Part shown: positions 1-8,007 of the stretch, one piece after another | Position numbering within the stretch: position 1 is the first letter of the stretch | Layout of the letters: each line of letters begins with the position of its first letter | Assembly: GCF_002563655.1 (NCBI RefSeq) | Contig: NZ_PDIY01000001.1 | Span: 3,880,001 to 3,944,000 of the forward strand | Source of the DNA: Bacillus sp. es.034 | GTDB lineage: Bacteria > Bacillota > Bacilli > Bacillales > Bacillaceae_B | Length of the DNA: 64,000 nt | Direction: 5' to 3' | The notes under the pieces: model-generated | Database searches by the model: none | What the model saw: the letters and a program-made list of their open reading frames with translations, nothing else | Told to the model about the DNA's origin: nothing | Translations under genes and position numbers: made by a program

Positions 1-234
1 GACTTCCCGTTCCTCTAGGTCTGGTCTATAGGTCGCCTGAAGGGACACCCATTCGCTGCCCTTAAGGGTGACCTCCACCATTTTCTTGATGCTTTCCGTG
101 ACAAGTTTATGCGCTTTCTCAGGTATCCACTCATTCACCTTCGTTTGTGCCTGTTTGGATACCCTCTTAAAGATGGACGATTTCCTGGTGTATCTTCGTT
201 TCCACTGCTCGAGCTCTTCTATTTCATGGTCCAC
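1..234 (-). CDS. ecsC: EcsC family protein, partial (3' part beyond the left edge)
   Basis: This is the 5' end of a gene that runs off the left edge. From a GTG at 234, preceded by GGTGG at 7 nt, the frame stays open for 78 codons. It contains IPEKAHKLVTESIKKMVE followed by a segment resembling the EcsC amino end (amphipathic helix, then VTLKGSEWVS). It lies directly downstream of ecsB on the same strand, as in the B. subtilis ecsABC operon. EcsC proteins have no established biochemical role. Identification rests on the short match plus the operon position. Confidence 0.75.
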   Translation of the reverse strand, partial: MDHEIEELEQWKRRYTRKSSIFKRVSKQAQTKVNEWIPEKAHKLVTESIKKMVEVTLKGSEWVSLQATYRPDLEEREV

Positions 235-296
235 TTTAGAACCACCATCCTTTTTCGTCAGCCTTTACTCATACTATGTTCATCTTACCAGTTTCA

Positions 297-1526
297 TTAA
301 AAAAGCGTTTCTTCCATCTTCTTCAATCTTTGAACCAGGTAGAACTGACTGAAAAAGATGGAGAAGGATAAGCCTGCAAGAAGCGTGATCAATCCCGGCA
401 GCCACTCTTCCCTAATAAAAAGGGGGATGGAAAACACAATGGCCTGAATCATCATCGACTGGCTCATGATTTTCTGAAAAGATGATGTCTTCAATTCCTT
501 TGAAACGGGGTAAATGAGTACCCAGATCTTATAGTCAAAGCGCTTGAATAAAGGAATCATCTGAAAAGCTGTCAAATAAAGAAATACCATAGCCGTCAGG
601 ATACTGAAGACGAAAGATGAATTGGAATAAATCAGCAGCACACCGATCAGGGTCAAGCGTATATACAGACCTGAATATTCACTTGTCCTCACAAGCGAGC
701 GAAGATATAAATAGCGATACGTTGATGCTTGCGAGAAAGGCACCGTCACAAGCCAGTCGAGCCATTTTCTCCGGTGCACTTTCCCTTTCAGCTTTGGAAC
801 ATCCGTGAACATATTGGCGATGCGATAAAAGATCAGCATACGCTGCTCTTCAAGATTGATCAATAAATCCCATTTAAGGTTCTTACCCTTTGCTGCTTGA
901 TGAAAATAAAAGGCATATCCGAGCATCAAGGCGGCCACGACGAGTGTCATCCAAAGGTCGGCTCCCGATAAAACAAGGAACAAAAGAGTCCCGCTTAATA
1001 GAAAACGGACAAGACTGTCCGTCAGGTGAGCTTCCCTCTCCTGAAACCTTAACATGAACCAGCGAACATAGAGATTCCATATTTTCATGACCAATATTAA
1101 GCCAAGTAATGGAAAGAAGCTTCTGAAACTGTTTCCGGATACAGCTACATACATAGGCATCAGGGCAGCCAGGACAAGCAGTTGAATGTAGGATTGAAAC
1201 ATGAAGCTGATCCAGACGCATTTCCTGAAATAACCGGATAAACGTTCTTCTAAAGGGAGAAGAAATACAGCATCCGCTTCCCGAAGGAATGTGTAAACAG
1301 GACTCCATGCCAATAAGAGACCAAGTACGACTGACATGATGAGAGGAGCCGGGAATGTCGGCTCGAGTGTCTTCACCCACTGATTATACGTAAATGCCGC
1401 GCCCCCCAAAGCGAAAATCAGGACAAATAACAAATGATCGTTGAACATGTACTTCAAATACTTTTGAAGTTCCTGGTTATACTCTACAATCCTCTTTTTC
1501 CAGATTCCCTCCACATTATTCATCAT
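297..1526 (-). CDS. ecsB: ABC transporter permease EcsB
   Basis: This is the membrane partner of EcsA. The 409-residue protein has roughly ten hydrophobic segments, the normal size for EcsB, and a conserved basic region KGKVHRRKWLDWLVTVPFS between two membrane blocks. Its start overlaps the end of ecsA by 11 bp, so the two are translationally coupled, and ecsC follows. In B. subtilis and related species EcsAB affects protein secretion, intramembrane proteolysis by RasP and peptide export. That role is known for the family and is inferred here. ATG codons at 1526 and 1523 are both possible starts. Confidence 0.93.
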   Translation of the reverse strand: MMNNVEGIWKKRIVEYNQELQKYLKYMFNDHLLFVLIFALGGAAFTYNQWVKTLEPTFPAPLIMSVVLGLLLAWSPVYTFLREADAVFLLPLEERLSGYFRKCVWISFMFQSYIQLLVLAALMPMYVAVSGNSFRSFFPLLGLILVMKIWNLYVRWFMLRFQEREAHLTDSLVRFLLSGTLLFLVLSGADLWMTLVVAALMLGYAFYFHQAAKGKNLKWDLLINLEEQRMLIFYRIANMFTDVPKLKGKVHRRKWLDWLVTVPFSQASTYRYLYLRSLVRTSEYSGLYIRLTLIGVLLIYSNSSFVFSILTAMVFLYLTAFQMIPLFKRFDYKIWVLIYPVSKELKTSSFQKIMSQSMMIQAIVFSIPLFIREEWLPGLITLLAGLSFSIFFSQFYLVQRLKKMEETLF

Positions 1527-2259
1527 GGGATTCTTCCTTGGTCAGCTGGATATATATATCATCTAAGGTGGCTTCAGGCATAGTAAACTCCCTGCGAAGC
1601 TCTTCCAGAGTCCCCTTTGCCCGGATTTTCCCTTCGTGAAGGATGATGAATGAATCACAATATCTTTCGGCAGTAGCTAATATATGAGTAGACATCAGGA
1701 TGCCCGCCCCATTTTGTTTCATTTCCTCCATCCAATCCAGTAACGATTGGATCCCGAGTGGGTCCAATCCGACAAACGGCTCATCGATGATGTACAGACT
1801 GGGCTGGATAAGAAAGGCACACATAATCATCACTTTTTGTTTCATCCCTTTAGAAAAATGGGCAGGAAACCAGCTCATCTTCTTCTCCATGCGAAACGCC
1901 TTCAACAATTTATCGATTCTTCCCTTATATTCCCCATCTGATAATCCGTAGGCCATGACCGTAAGTTTCAGGTGTTCCTCCAGGGTCAGTTCATCATATA
2001 AAATCGGTGTTTCCGGTATGTATGAGAATTGCTTGCGATACTGATCGGCATCCTTTTTCAACGTATGGCCATTGATGGATACCTCCCCTTGCTTCGCCTC
2101 CATCAGACCGATGATATGCTTGATGGTCGTACTCTTACCTGCCCCATTCAATCCGATCAACCCGACAATTTCATTAGAGTCAATGGAGAATGTTATATCC
2201 TTCAAAACCGGCTTCCTTGTATACCCGCCGACAAGATGCTTAATTTCTAATAACGACAC
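1516..2259 (-). CDS. ecsA: ABC transporter ATP-binding protein EcsA
   Basis: This is the ATPase of the Ecs exporter (247 residues). Walker A is GLNGAGKST, the signature region FSKGMKQKV, and Walker B LYIIDEPFVGLDP, with the switch histidine in MSTHIL. A GTG start at 2259 gives MSLLEIKHLVGGYTRKP, which matches the usual EcsA amino end and lies 11 nt after AAGGA; a TTG at 2268 sits too close to that site. It is the first gene of ecsABC. Its upstream region is the repeat-filled gap shared with divergent hit. Confidence 0.93.
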   Translation of the reverse strand: MSLLEIKHLVGGYTRKPVLKDITFSIDSNEIVGLIGLNGAGKSTTIKHIIGLMEAKQGEVSINGHTLKKDADQYRKQFSYIPETPILYDELTLEEHLKLTVMAYGLSDGEYKGRIDKLLKAFRMEKKMSWFPAHFSKGMKQKVMIMCAFLIQPSLYIIDEPFVGLDPLGIQSLLDWMEEMKQNGAGILMSTHILATAERYCDSFIILHEGKIRAKGTLEELRREFTMPEATLDDIYIQLTKEESHDE

Positions 2260-2370
2260 GAGCAGCAACGTCCTTTCTCTTCTATATGTATTATTTCTAT
2301 TTTATCAAAACTTTTAAGCAAAGGCATGCTTTGAATAAGCAACCTTCCATATTTTAGTACTCATAACTTC

Positions 2371-2821
2371 ACCCAAGAATGCACAACATATTATCAGAAG
2401 GGGCCAGCAATAAGAAAAAGGGGATGGTTGTTAAAGACCAGCTAACCGATTTCACTATTGTTTGCGACTTGAAGGATTCGTCGTCTTCTTTAGTGAATGA
2501 CACACTCACCCAATTCATTTCATCAAAAATTTGATAAATGAGGTGTTTGTTAAAGCACATTTTGACTAAATCAACTTTCTTATTAAGCTTTCTTAGCCTA
2601 CAAGATAAGGGGATGGTCAGTTTGCACAGAGTCATTCATGTTTCTAACGATTTACACATATCATCCTTATAGCAAATGAGGTGTTTGTCCAAGACGGCTA
2701 ACGGTTTCTATTGTCTAAATGCTTAAATAGCAAAAAGATAAGGGGATGGTCGCATTGAACAAAGTTCATTCTACCCAAGAATGGTACACTTTTCGAAGCT
2801 ACTAACGAATGAGGTGTTTAT
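2371..2821. repeat. Degenerate tandem repeat, about 134 bp period with 67 bp half-units
   Basis: Two motifs alternate through the 700-bp gap between divergent ecsA and hit. GGGGATGGT occurs at 2420, 2609 and 2742. AATGAGGTGTTT occurs at about 2537, 2675 and 2808. The last four elements are spaced 66-67 bp apart. ACCCAAGAATG at 2371 and again at 2773 lies exactly 402 bp apart, three times 134. The two motif types are themselves related, since both are followed by GTtaAAGA and GCTAAC-GgTTT-CTATTG-like sequence (compare 2421-2460 with 2680-2715). No convincing gene lies here. The function is unknown; candidates are a protein-binding array or a repeated RNA element. Confidence 0.7.
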
Positions 2822-2967
2822 CAAAGAGAATGAAGCCTGACATTTAAACCTTTACAGTATTACCCCTTCTAAAGAAGAGAGGCAGGAAAATCGTTCCTGT
2901 CTCTTCTTCATTTATTTTTACTTTAATGGTAAAATACATACACCATTACTGAAAGGTGGAAATGAGC

Positions 2968-3390
2968 ATGAGTGACTGTATTTTTTGTAAAATCATCGAT
3001 GGAGAGATCCCGGCAATGAAAGTGTACGAAGATGACCATGTCCTTGCGTTTCTTGATATCAGCCAAGTGACAAAAGGCCATACACTCCTTATTCCGAAAG
3101 TACATAAAGAAAACGTCTACGAGCTGACCCCTGATGTGGCGAGCCACCTTTTCTCTGTTGCACCAAAGATTGCAAACAGCATCAAGGCTGAATTTAATCC
3201 TGTAGGAATGAACCTATTAAGCAACGCGGGTGAAGAAGCAGGACAATCCGTCTTCCATTTCCACATGCACTTCATACCACGCTACGGCAACGGAGATGGT
3301 TTCGGAGCTGTATGGAAAACCCATAACGACGACTACAGCCACGAAGATTTAAAGGAAATCGCCGATTCTATCGCCGGTCATCTGTCATAG
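2968..3390 (+). CDS. hit: HIT family protein Hit
   Basis: A 140-residue histidine-triad nucleotide hydrolase/transferase. It opens with a CIFCKI zinc-type motif, has HTLLIPKVH in the middle and the catalytic triad HFHMHFIPR near residue 100. HIT proteins of this type hydrolyse adenosine phosphoramidates or bind nucleotides; the physiological substrate in Bacillus is uncertain. The ATG at 2968 lies 8 nt after GAAAGGTGG. The GTG at 2956 and ATG at 2962 are too close to that site. It is divergent from ecsA, as in B. subtilis, and is followed by a strong terminator. Confidence 0.95.
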   Translation: MSDCIFCKIIDGEIPAMKVYEDDHVLAFLDISQVTKGHTLLIPKVHKENVYELTPDVASHLFSVAPKIANSIKAEFNPVGMNLLSNAGEEAGQSVFHFHMHFIPRYGNGDGFGAVWKTHNDDYSHEDLKEIADSIAGHLS

Positions 3391-3395
3391 CATTG

Positions 3396-3438
3396 AAAGC
3401 CCGGCCCTCCCTGAGAATAAAGCGGCCGGGCTTTTTTC
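3396..3438 (+). terminator. Rho-independent terminator of hit
   Basis: AAGCCCGGCC pairs with GGCCGGGCTT, followed by TTTTT, immediately after the hit stop codon. Confidence 0.9.
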
Positions 3439-3452
3439 AGAAATATTGGTCT

Positions 3453-3480
3453 TTGACACGGTGTCTCTATATGTTATAAT
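3453..3480 (+). promoter_or_regulatory. Sigma-A promoter of trpP
   Basis: A perfect TTGACA at 3453-3458 and TATAAT at 3475-3480 are separated by 16 bp. This predicts a leader of about 77 nt before trpP that contains the TRAP-type triplets. Confidence 0.85.
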
Positions 3481-3515
3481 GTACCTATCTTTTCGCTAAT
3501 GGCAACAGTGCACAT

Positions 3516-3561
3516 TAGGAGAAGCGGAATTCAAAGACTAGTTTAGTTGAGGAGAGATGAG
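3516..3561 (+). promoter_or_regulatory. TRAP binding site overlapping the trpP ribosome-binding site
   Basis: Five triplets occur with exactly 2-nt spacers: TAG 3539, TAG 3544, GAG 3549, GAG 3554 and GAG 3559. Two more adjacent triplets (TAG 3516, GAG 3519) lie upstream. TRAP, the trp RNA-binding attenuation protein, binds GAG/UAG triplets spaced 2-3 nt. The run covers the Shine-Dalgarno sequence and ends 3 nt before the ATG. Bound TRAP would therefore block translation when tryptophan is plentiful, as is known for B. subtilis trpP. Confidence 0.8.
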
Positions 3562-3563
3562 AA

Positions 3564-4100
3564 ATGAATACAAAAACACTTGTATCCCTGTCTTTATTAG
3601 TAGGGATCGGAGCGGTACTGCACACAGTGATCCCGGGCATATTCTTAGGAATGAAACCGGACATGATGCTGACGATGATGTTCTTGGGAATCATTTTGTT
3701 TCCTGCAAAGAAAAACGTCTTGCTGCTAGGTCTACTGACAGGAGTCATTTCAGGATTGACAACACAATTCCCTGGTGGATTCTTGCCAAACCTGATCGAC
3801 AAACCGGTCACGGCATTCGTCTTTTACGGATTATTCCTGGCAACAAAGAAAATCACTCGTTCACTGTTAGGCGCTTCTGTTCTAACCGCAATCGGTACAC
3901 TCGTATCAGGAAGCGTATTCCTGCTTTCTGCATATATGATCGTTGGCCTGCCTGGAGCTTTCTTCGCTCTATTCGCAGCAGTCGTACTTCCGGCAACACT
4001 TGTGAATGCCGGCGCCATGTTCATTGTGTATCCGATCATCAACGGTATCTTAAAACGTTCAACCATTCGAGAAGCTGTCACAACAGAACAGCTTTCCTAA
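3564..4100 (+). CDS. trpP: Tryptophan transporter TrpP
   Basis: A 178-residue membrane protein with five or six hydrophobic segments, the size and sequence type of TrpP (YhaG). Characteristic stretches are GAVLHTVIPGIFLGMKPD near the start and TTQFPGGFLPNLIDKP near residue 75. It takes up tryptophan. The RBS is embedded in GAG triplets, so the gene should be under TRAP translational control. It has its own promoter and a terminator after the stop. Confidence 0.93.
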   Translation: MNTKTLVSLSLLVGIGAVLHTVIPGIFLGMKPDMMLTMMFLGIILFPAKKNVLLLGLLTGVISGLTTQFPGGFLPNLIDKPVTAFVFYGLFLATKKITRSLLGASVLTAIGTLVSGSVFLLSAYMIVGLPGAFFALFAAVVLPATLVNAGAMFIVYPIINGILKRSTIREAVTTEQLS

Positions 4101-4112
4101 ACACAATAATAA

Positions 4113-4160
4113 AAACACCCTCCATGCCTTGTGAGCCGTCACAAAATGGGGGGCTTTTTT
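4113..4160 (+). terminator. Terminator of trpP
   Basis: CCCTCCAT pairs with ATGGGGGG, with one G-U pair, and is followed by CTTTTTT. It also lies at the end of the convergent small gene that stops at 4162. Confidence 0.75.
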
Positions 4161-4161
4161 A

Positions 4162-4356
4162 TTAACTGACTGCAAACCAGAGCAGTATCCCTATGAGAAA
4201 CGTGATCAATCCTCCTGAACCCAATATGGTCGCACGCTTTTTTAATATATTTTTAGGAGGATACATTCCAGGTCTTTGAATACTGATGAAGTTATATACC
4301 ATACTTAGAAACAAAACAGTACTGAGAGCAAAGAAACCAAAGATTATTCCGTCCAT
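4162..4356 (-). CDS. Small two-helix membrane protein, function unknown
   Basis: A 64-residue protein starting MDGIIFGFFALSTVLF, with two hydrophobic helices at residues 1-24 and 43-62 and a short basic connection (KNILKKR). The ATG at 4356 follows GGGGGAGG at good spacing; the longer upstream frame has no RBS. It is convergent with trpP and divergent from yhaH. I do not recognise a characterised family. Confidence 0.7.
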   Translation of the reverse strand: MDGIIFGFFALSTVLFLSMVYNFISIQRPGMYPPKNILKKRATILGSGGLITFLIGILLWFAVS

Positions 4357-4521
4357 TCTGTTAGAACCTCCCCCCTCTTCCCCACCTCTTATCTTATTTT
4401 TATGCGTTGGAAGAGAAAGATATGAACCGTCTTGTTTCAATCTGTTCTAAAAGGGAAAAGGAGAATACATACTGATTGGAGAAATATAGTATTATAGAAA
4501 TAGAAGAACGAGGTGAACATA

Positions 4522-4893
4522 ATGAATAAAAAATCTCTTACCTACGGATTATTGATCGGTGGAGTGGTCGGAGGAGTCGCGTCCCTGCTGACATCCCCTT
4601 TATCAGGTAAAGAAATCCGTGCACAAATCAAAGACAAGAAAGACGATTGGACAGTGGTCATCGAGGAAATGAAAGGCCACATCGGTGAATTGAAAGAGTC
4701 AATCGGCACCCTGTCACAGGAAGGAAAGGAAACGGTCCTTCAGCTATCCAAGGATCTTCAAGCTTCCTTCAAGCAGTGGCAGGCATCAACCGAGCCGAAC
4801 AACCAGCGCCTTCAGGAAGAAATCCAATCCATCCAGCGAACCATCGAAGAGCTGGAAAAGTCGATCAACTCAGCTAACACAACGAATCAATAA
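4522..4893 (+). CDS. yhaH: YtxH domain protein YhaH
   Basis: A 123-residue protein. An amino-terminal glycine-rich membrane segment (LLIGGVVGGVASLLTSPLSGKEIR) is followed by a long charged, probably coiled-coil region rich in E, K and Q. This is the YtxH/gas-vesicle-like layout, and the place next to trpP and scoC matches B. subtilis yhaH. The ATG at 4522 follows GAGGTG; the GTG at 4513 lies inside the RBS. YtxH-type genes are often general-stress genes. Its molecular role is unknown. Confidence 0.85.
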   Translation: MNKKSLTYGLLIGGVVGGVASLLTSPLSGKEIRAQIKDKKDDWTVVIEEMKGHIGELKESIGTLSQEGKETVLQLSKDLQASFKQWQASTEPNNQRLQEEIQSIQRTIEELEKSINSANTTNQ

Positions 4894-4898
4894 CCCCT

Positions 4899-4958
4899 AT
4901 CCCCGTTTTGCCTTTCCCCCATTTACGGGTTATGGCTTACGGGGATTCTATTTTCTTT
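4899..4958 (+). terminator. Possible terminator after yhaH
   Basis: ATCCCCGT (4899-4906) can pair with ACGGGGAT (4939-4946), with a smaller CCC/GGG pairing inside, followed by T-rich sequence. The long loop keeps confidence modest. The rest of the 374-bp gap to scoC (to 5267) is AT-rich with no gene I can support. Confidence 0.45.
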
Positions 4959-5267
4959 GAAATAAAATTTAATTCCACCCCGATTTCTTTCAGAATAGTG
5001 ATTCCCAATATAAATCCCGTCATTACAGGGTTCAAACTCTCTTATCTTTCTAAAACAAGGCCGGTAAACCAACCAGAAATTATATACTTCGAAAAATTTT
5101 GTCAATTTAGCCTTTATTAATTATTACTTTATTGGCATAATAAAATATAAGCGCTTTCTTTTTTGATAATCGTTGTTTTAGTAAATCCTTTGGAACTGCT
5201 TACAACGCAACCATTTCAAGAACAGCTTATAGTAAAAAAAGATTTTCTAGCAAAGTGGGTGAATGAG

Positions 5268-5843
5268 ATGAAGGAAAGAGAATTTACTTTGAAAGAGGCA
5301 ATGCTCTTCAGTCAAAGGATGGCTCAGCTTAGTAAAGCTTTGTGGAAGGCCATAGAAAAGGACTGGCAGCAATGGATCAAGCCATACGACTTAAATATCA
5401 ATGAACATCATATTCTCTGGATTGCGTATCATTTAAAGGGTGCTTCCATTTCGGACGTGGCCAAATTCGGTGTTATGCATGTTTCAACGGCATTTAACTT
5501 TTCAAAGAAATTAGAGGAACGTGAACTTCTTGAGTTTTCCAAACGGGAGAATGATAAGCGGAATACGTACATTCAACTGACGGCCAAGGGCGAGAATATC
5601 CTTCTCGATCTAATGAAGAACTATCAGCCGGAAAGTCATTCCATCTTCCAGGGAGTGGCGCCATTACGGGAGTTATATGGGAAGTTCCCTGAAATGATCG
5701 AAATGATGACCGTCGTACGTAATATTTATGGAAATGATTTTATGGAAATATTCGAAAAGTCATTTCACAATATTGAAAATGATTTTTCTGATGATAATGG
5801 AAAGCTCGGTGAACTATTTGAAGATGAGGAAGAACTGGCCTGA
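5268..5843 (+). CDS. scoC: MarR-family transition-state regulator ScoC (Hpr)
   Basis: A 191-residue MarR-type repressor nearly identical in its core to Sco[22 protein letters not shown], then [15 protein letters not shown] and the recognition segment [17 protein letters not shown]. ScoC represses extracellular protease and sporulation genes and peptide transporters during the transition to stationary phase. I start it at the ATG at 5268 ([12 protein letters not shown]), which aligns with known ScoC; the 35 residues upstream have no family match. It faces yhaI, with 1 bp between the stops. Confidence 0.93.
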   Translation: MKEREFTLKEAMLFSQRMAQLSKALWKAIEKDWQQWIKPYDLNINEHHILWIAYHLKGASISDVAKFGVMHVSTAFNFSKKLEERELLEFSKRENDKRNTYIQLTAKGENILLDLMKNYQPESHSIFQGVAPLRELYGKFPEMIEMMTVVRNIYGNDFMEIFEKSFHNIENDFSDDNGKLGELFEDEEELA

Positions 5844-5844
5844 T

Positions 5845-6174
5845 CTACAAGCACTTCTGTAATTGTACCATCAAAGCTGGATAAATATTCTGAACCAGGC
5901 AACTATCCACGACTTCATGCACTTTCAGCTTTGCATGAAGCTCTTCATCAAATTCTTTAAAAAGCGGAGTATTGTATACGAATCCTTCCGCTTTTTGTTT
6001 TTCAAGTTTCATGCTCAATCTATCACAAGTATGAAAGAACTCCTTCACTTCCCTCTCTGACAATCCATTTCGAATGATCAGACGATAAAAGGGAAACCCA
6101 TTTTCGGGGCACATTTCTGCCATCAACCTCTGATGATATTCAAGTTTTTCTATTCGCTTCATTAGTTCGTGCAT
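5845..6174 (-). CDS. yhaI: DUF1878 family protein YhaI
   Basis: A 109-residue helical, soluble protein. It has the pattern RIEKLEYHQRLM, PFYRLIIRNGLSEREV and KLKVHEVVDSCL seen in YhaI. The ATG at 6174 lies 6 nt after GTGGGTG; a GTG at 6183 is possible but poorly placed. It is convergent with scoC, as in B. subtilis. The function is unknown. Confidence 0.85.
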   Translation of the reverse strand: MHELMKRIEKLEYHQRLMAEMCPENGFPFYRLIIRNGLSEREVKEFFHTCDRLSMKLEKQKAEGFVYNTPLFKEFDEELHAKLKVHEVVDSCLVQNIYPALMVQLQKCL

Positions 6175-6357
6175 CTTTATCACCCACTATTTATCTCATA
6201 CTCTCATTGTACAAAACTATCACATACCTGTCGCCTCAAACTCCCTCAAAAAAATAAGAAAAATCCTTCTAAAATGTATTGATTTTTTCCGGCAATCGTA
6301 ATAAAGTATGTAAAGCACTTAATTAACCACTTTTCGTCTAATGGAGGCGATTTTTTT

Positions 6358-6894
6358 ATGCATTGCTGGAAAACAATCAACCTGGAAAAACAATTTGGAT
6401 TTTACCGAGTCTTTTTACTTTCATCCATCATCATGATGATGGTATTCTCATTAATATACGTACCAATCAACTTACTATTTCCGAGTGCTTTTTACGACAA
6501 GCATTTCCTGGGATTCTTCATGGGACTGATCAGTATCTACCCGTTGCATAAATTTTTCCACATCGTGCCTATCTTGCCTTTTGTGAGAAAAATAAAATGC
6601 AAATGCAACAGAAAAATGTATTTTTTACCGATACTCTCATTGCGGGTGGATCAGCCGATTTCAAAATCCCGTTATTTGGTAGCCCTTGTGGCTCCGTTCT
6701 TTGTACTTAACAGTATTTTATTATACGGATGCTTCCATTTCCCACATTATTCGCATTACTTTACCATGCTCATTGCATTTCATTCAGGCATCTGTGCCAT
6801 TGATTTCATTTATGCGAAACAGTTGATGGACTCACCAAAGAATGCATTAATCGAAGAAAATGAAGATGGATACGAAATATTGATTTATCAGTAA
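6358..6894 (+). CDS. yhaJ: DUF3267 family membrane protein YhaJ
   Basis: A 178-residue protein with four hydrophobic segments. Histidine-containing motifs (PLHKFFHIVP near residue 62, and FHSGICAIDF near residue 145) fit the DUF3267 putative zincin membrane peptidases. GGAGGCG stands 9 nt before the ATG. No substrate is known and peptidase activity is only predicted for the family. Confidence 0.75.
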   Translation: MHCWKTINLEKQFGFYRVFLLSSIIMMMVFSLIYVPINLLFPSAFYDKHFLGFFMGLISIYPLHKFFHIVPILPFVRKIKCKCNRKMYFLPILSLRVDQPISKSRYLVALVAPFFVLNSILLYGCFHFPHYSHYFTMLIAFHSGICAIDFIYAKQLMDSPKNALIEENEDGYEILIYQ

Positions 6895-7102
6895 GGATGA
6901 TGGATGGCCATTGAAGCATACACTCGATGGAAGAAATCATCCTTCAATATTTTCAGGATGATTCACTGCTTTCGTTTACCTGTTCTAGGCCTCATATATG
7001 AAAAAAGCTTCATGAACATGAATTAAGGCAACACTCTTGCTACCAATTAGGGAAATAATTTGGTAATGTATAGTCTATAGGAGATAACGGGGAGGGGTTT
7101 GG
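6895..7102. other. Intergenic region with a 9-bp inverted repeat
   Basis: AATCATCCT at 6935-6943 is matched by AGGATGATT at 6955-6963 across an 11-nt spacer. No T-run follows, so it is a weak terminator candidate for yhaJ or a protein site. Nothing else is visible before the RBS at 7091. Confidence 0.4.
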
Positions 7103-7282
7103 ATGATCTCCATGTTTTTAGTATTTGCTGTCTTCATCTTATTTTATATAAATAAAATGACCAACGCATTATGTTTACAAAAAGAAATACCTGAAGAACG
7201 CCAACCTAAGGTATTTAGGACCATCAATATCCTAATCACCATACTGCTGGTTTCTTCTTACATAGAGATACTATTTACATAG
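7103..7282 (+). CDS. Small membrane protein, 59 residues, unknown
   Basis: The open frame runs ATG 7103 to TAG 7280. GGGGAGGGG lies just upstream and a strong terminator just downstream. Two hydrophobic segments (residues 1-16 and about 40-54) flank a short charged stretch containing LCLQKEIPEERQPK. I do not recognise the family. The RBS, terminator and composition support a real gene. Confidence 0.65.
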   Translation: MISMFLVFAVFILFYINKMTNALCLQKEIPEERQPKVFRTINILITILLVSSYIEILFT

Positions 7283-7294
7283 AACATGAAATGT

Positions 7295-7331
7295 AAAAAA
7301 AGCAGATCCGGAAACCCGGATCTGCTTTTTT
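7295..7331 (+). terminator. Terminator of the 59-residue protein gene
   Basis: AGCAGATCCGG and CCGGATCTGCT form a perfect stem with loop AAAC, flanked by A- and T-runs. It can serve both strands and so may also end the YjcZ-type gene at 7343-7438. Confidence 0.9.
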
Positions 7332-7342
7332 ATCTATTTATA

Positions 7343-7438
7343 TTAGCAAACGTATGCTGCACCAATGATGATTAACAAAATGAATAAAACTACGATTAAC
7401 GCGAAACCTCCGCCGTACCCGCCGCAAGCACCTGACAT
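7343..7438 (-). CDS. YjcZ-family tiny transmembrane protein, copy 1
   Basis: A 31-residue protein: MSGACGGYGGG, then FALIVVLFILLIIIGAA, then YVC. This is the tiny Bacillus transmembrane family (YjcZ type), often called sporulation proteins. GGAGGAAGCG precedes the ATG. It is the first of three adjacent copies. Confidence 0.85.
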   Translation of the reverse strand: MSGACGGYGGGFALIVVLFILLIIIGAAYVC

Positions 7439-7565
7439 ATGCGCTTCCTCCTTTCATGTATGAAAAGCATTAACATATGAATATGAAGCAAAAGGGGCCA
7501 GCCTTTCTTAAGGTATTGCCCCCTCTTACAGTCTTTATCCGGTGAACCTAAACCCTGAGGCTAAA

Positions 7566-7649
7566 TTATAGCCATGCTGCACCTACAATAATTAACAGGA
7601 TGAACAGTACTACGATTAACGCGAAACCTCCGCCGTATGCATTACCCAT
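7566..7649 (-). CDS. YjcZ-family tiny transmembrane protein, copy 2
   Basis: A 27-residue protein: MGNAYGGG followed by the same FALIVVLFILLIIVGAA helix and ending WL. AAAGGAGG stands before the ATG. Unlike the other two copies it lacks cysteine. Confidence 0.82.
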   Translation of the reverse strand: MGNAYGGGFALIVVLFILLIIVGAAWL

Positions 7650-7734
7650 AACTTTCCACCTCCTTTGAAGCGCTACTTTATCTTATTCAAGTTAGCTGCC
7701 ATTTGTTTTAGGCTAATGTCATAAATTAAATTTT

Positions 7735-7821
7735 TTAGCAAATATATGCGGCACCAACGATGATTAATAAGATGAACAGCACTACGATTAACGCGAATCC
7801 GGAATTGTATCCACAGCTCAT
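7735..7821 (-). CDS. YjcZ-family tiny transmembrane protein, copy 3
   Basis: A 28-residue protein: MSCGYNSG, the shared FALIVVLFILLIIVGAA helix, then YIC. AAAGGAGGT precedes the ATG. Cysteines at both ends, as in copy 1, could form crosslinks in the spore. That is inference only. Confidence 0.82.
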   Translation of the reverse strand: MSCGYNSGFALIVVLFILLIIVGAAYIC

Positions 7822-7942
7822 ATTTATTACCTCCTTTTCTCTCTTCGCTCTTATCATATGAAAGTACCTAGGAAATGGGTGTGTAAAATGCCCATTTTTC
7901 TGAAGATTAGTTTGGAAAATATTTTTTAAAATGGAAGAAGTG

Positions 7943-7951
7943 TGTTATAGT
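7943..7951 (+). promoter_or_regulatory. Extended -10 promoter candidate of prsA
   Basis: TGT then TATAGT (7946-7951) forms an extended -10 element 57 nt before the prsA start. No good -35 is visible. Confidence 0.45.
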
Positions 7952-8007
7952 ATGTTTTGTAGATTTTGACATGCCATCAAACGAAATTATTGTAGGAGTT
8001 GGTCACC

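Noticed and set aside
883-1380. 165-residue minus-strand frame inside ecsB
   Set aside because: It overlaps a well-supported membrane protein gene completely and has no RBS or family resemblance.
2369-2635. 88-residue minus-strand frame
   Set aside because: It lies in the repeat region, has no RBS and a composition unlike protein.
2371-2821. CRISPR array
   Set aside because: The recurring units are short, diverged, alternate in two types and the intervening sequence is itself related. No cas genes are present.
3557-4165. 202-residue plus-strand frame over trpP
   Set aside because: It is a shifted frame of trpP with Arg/Ser-rich, unnatural composition.
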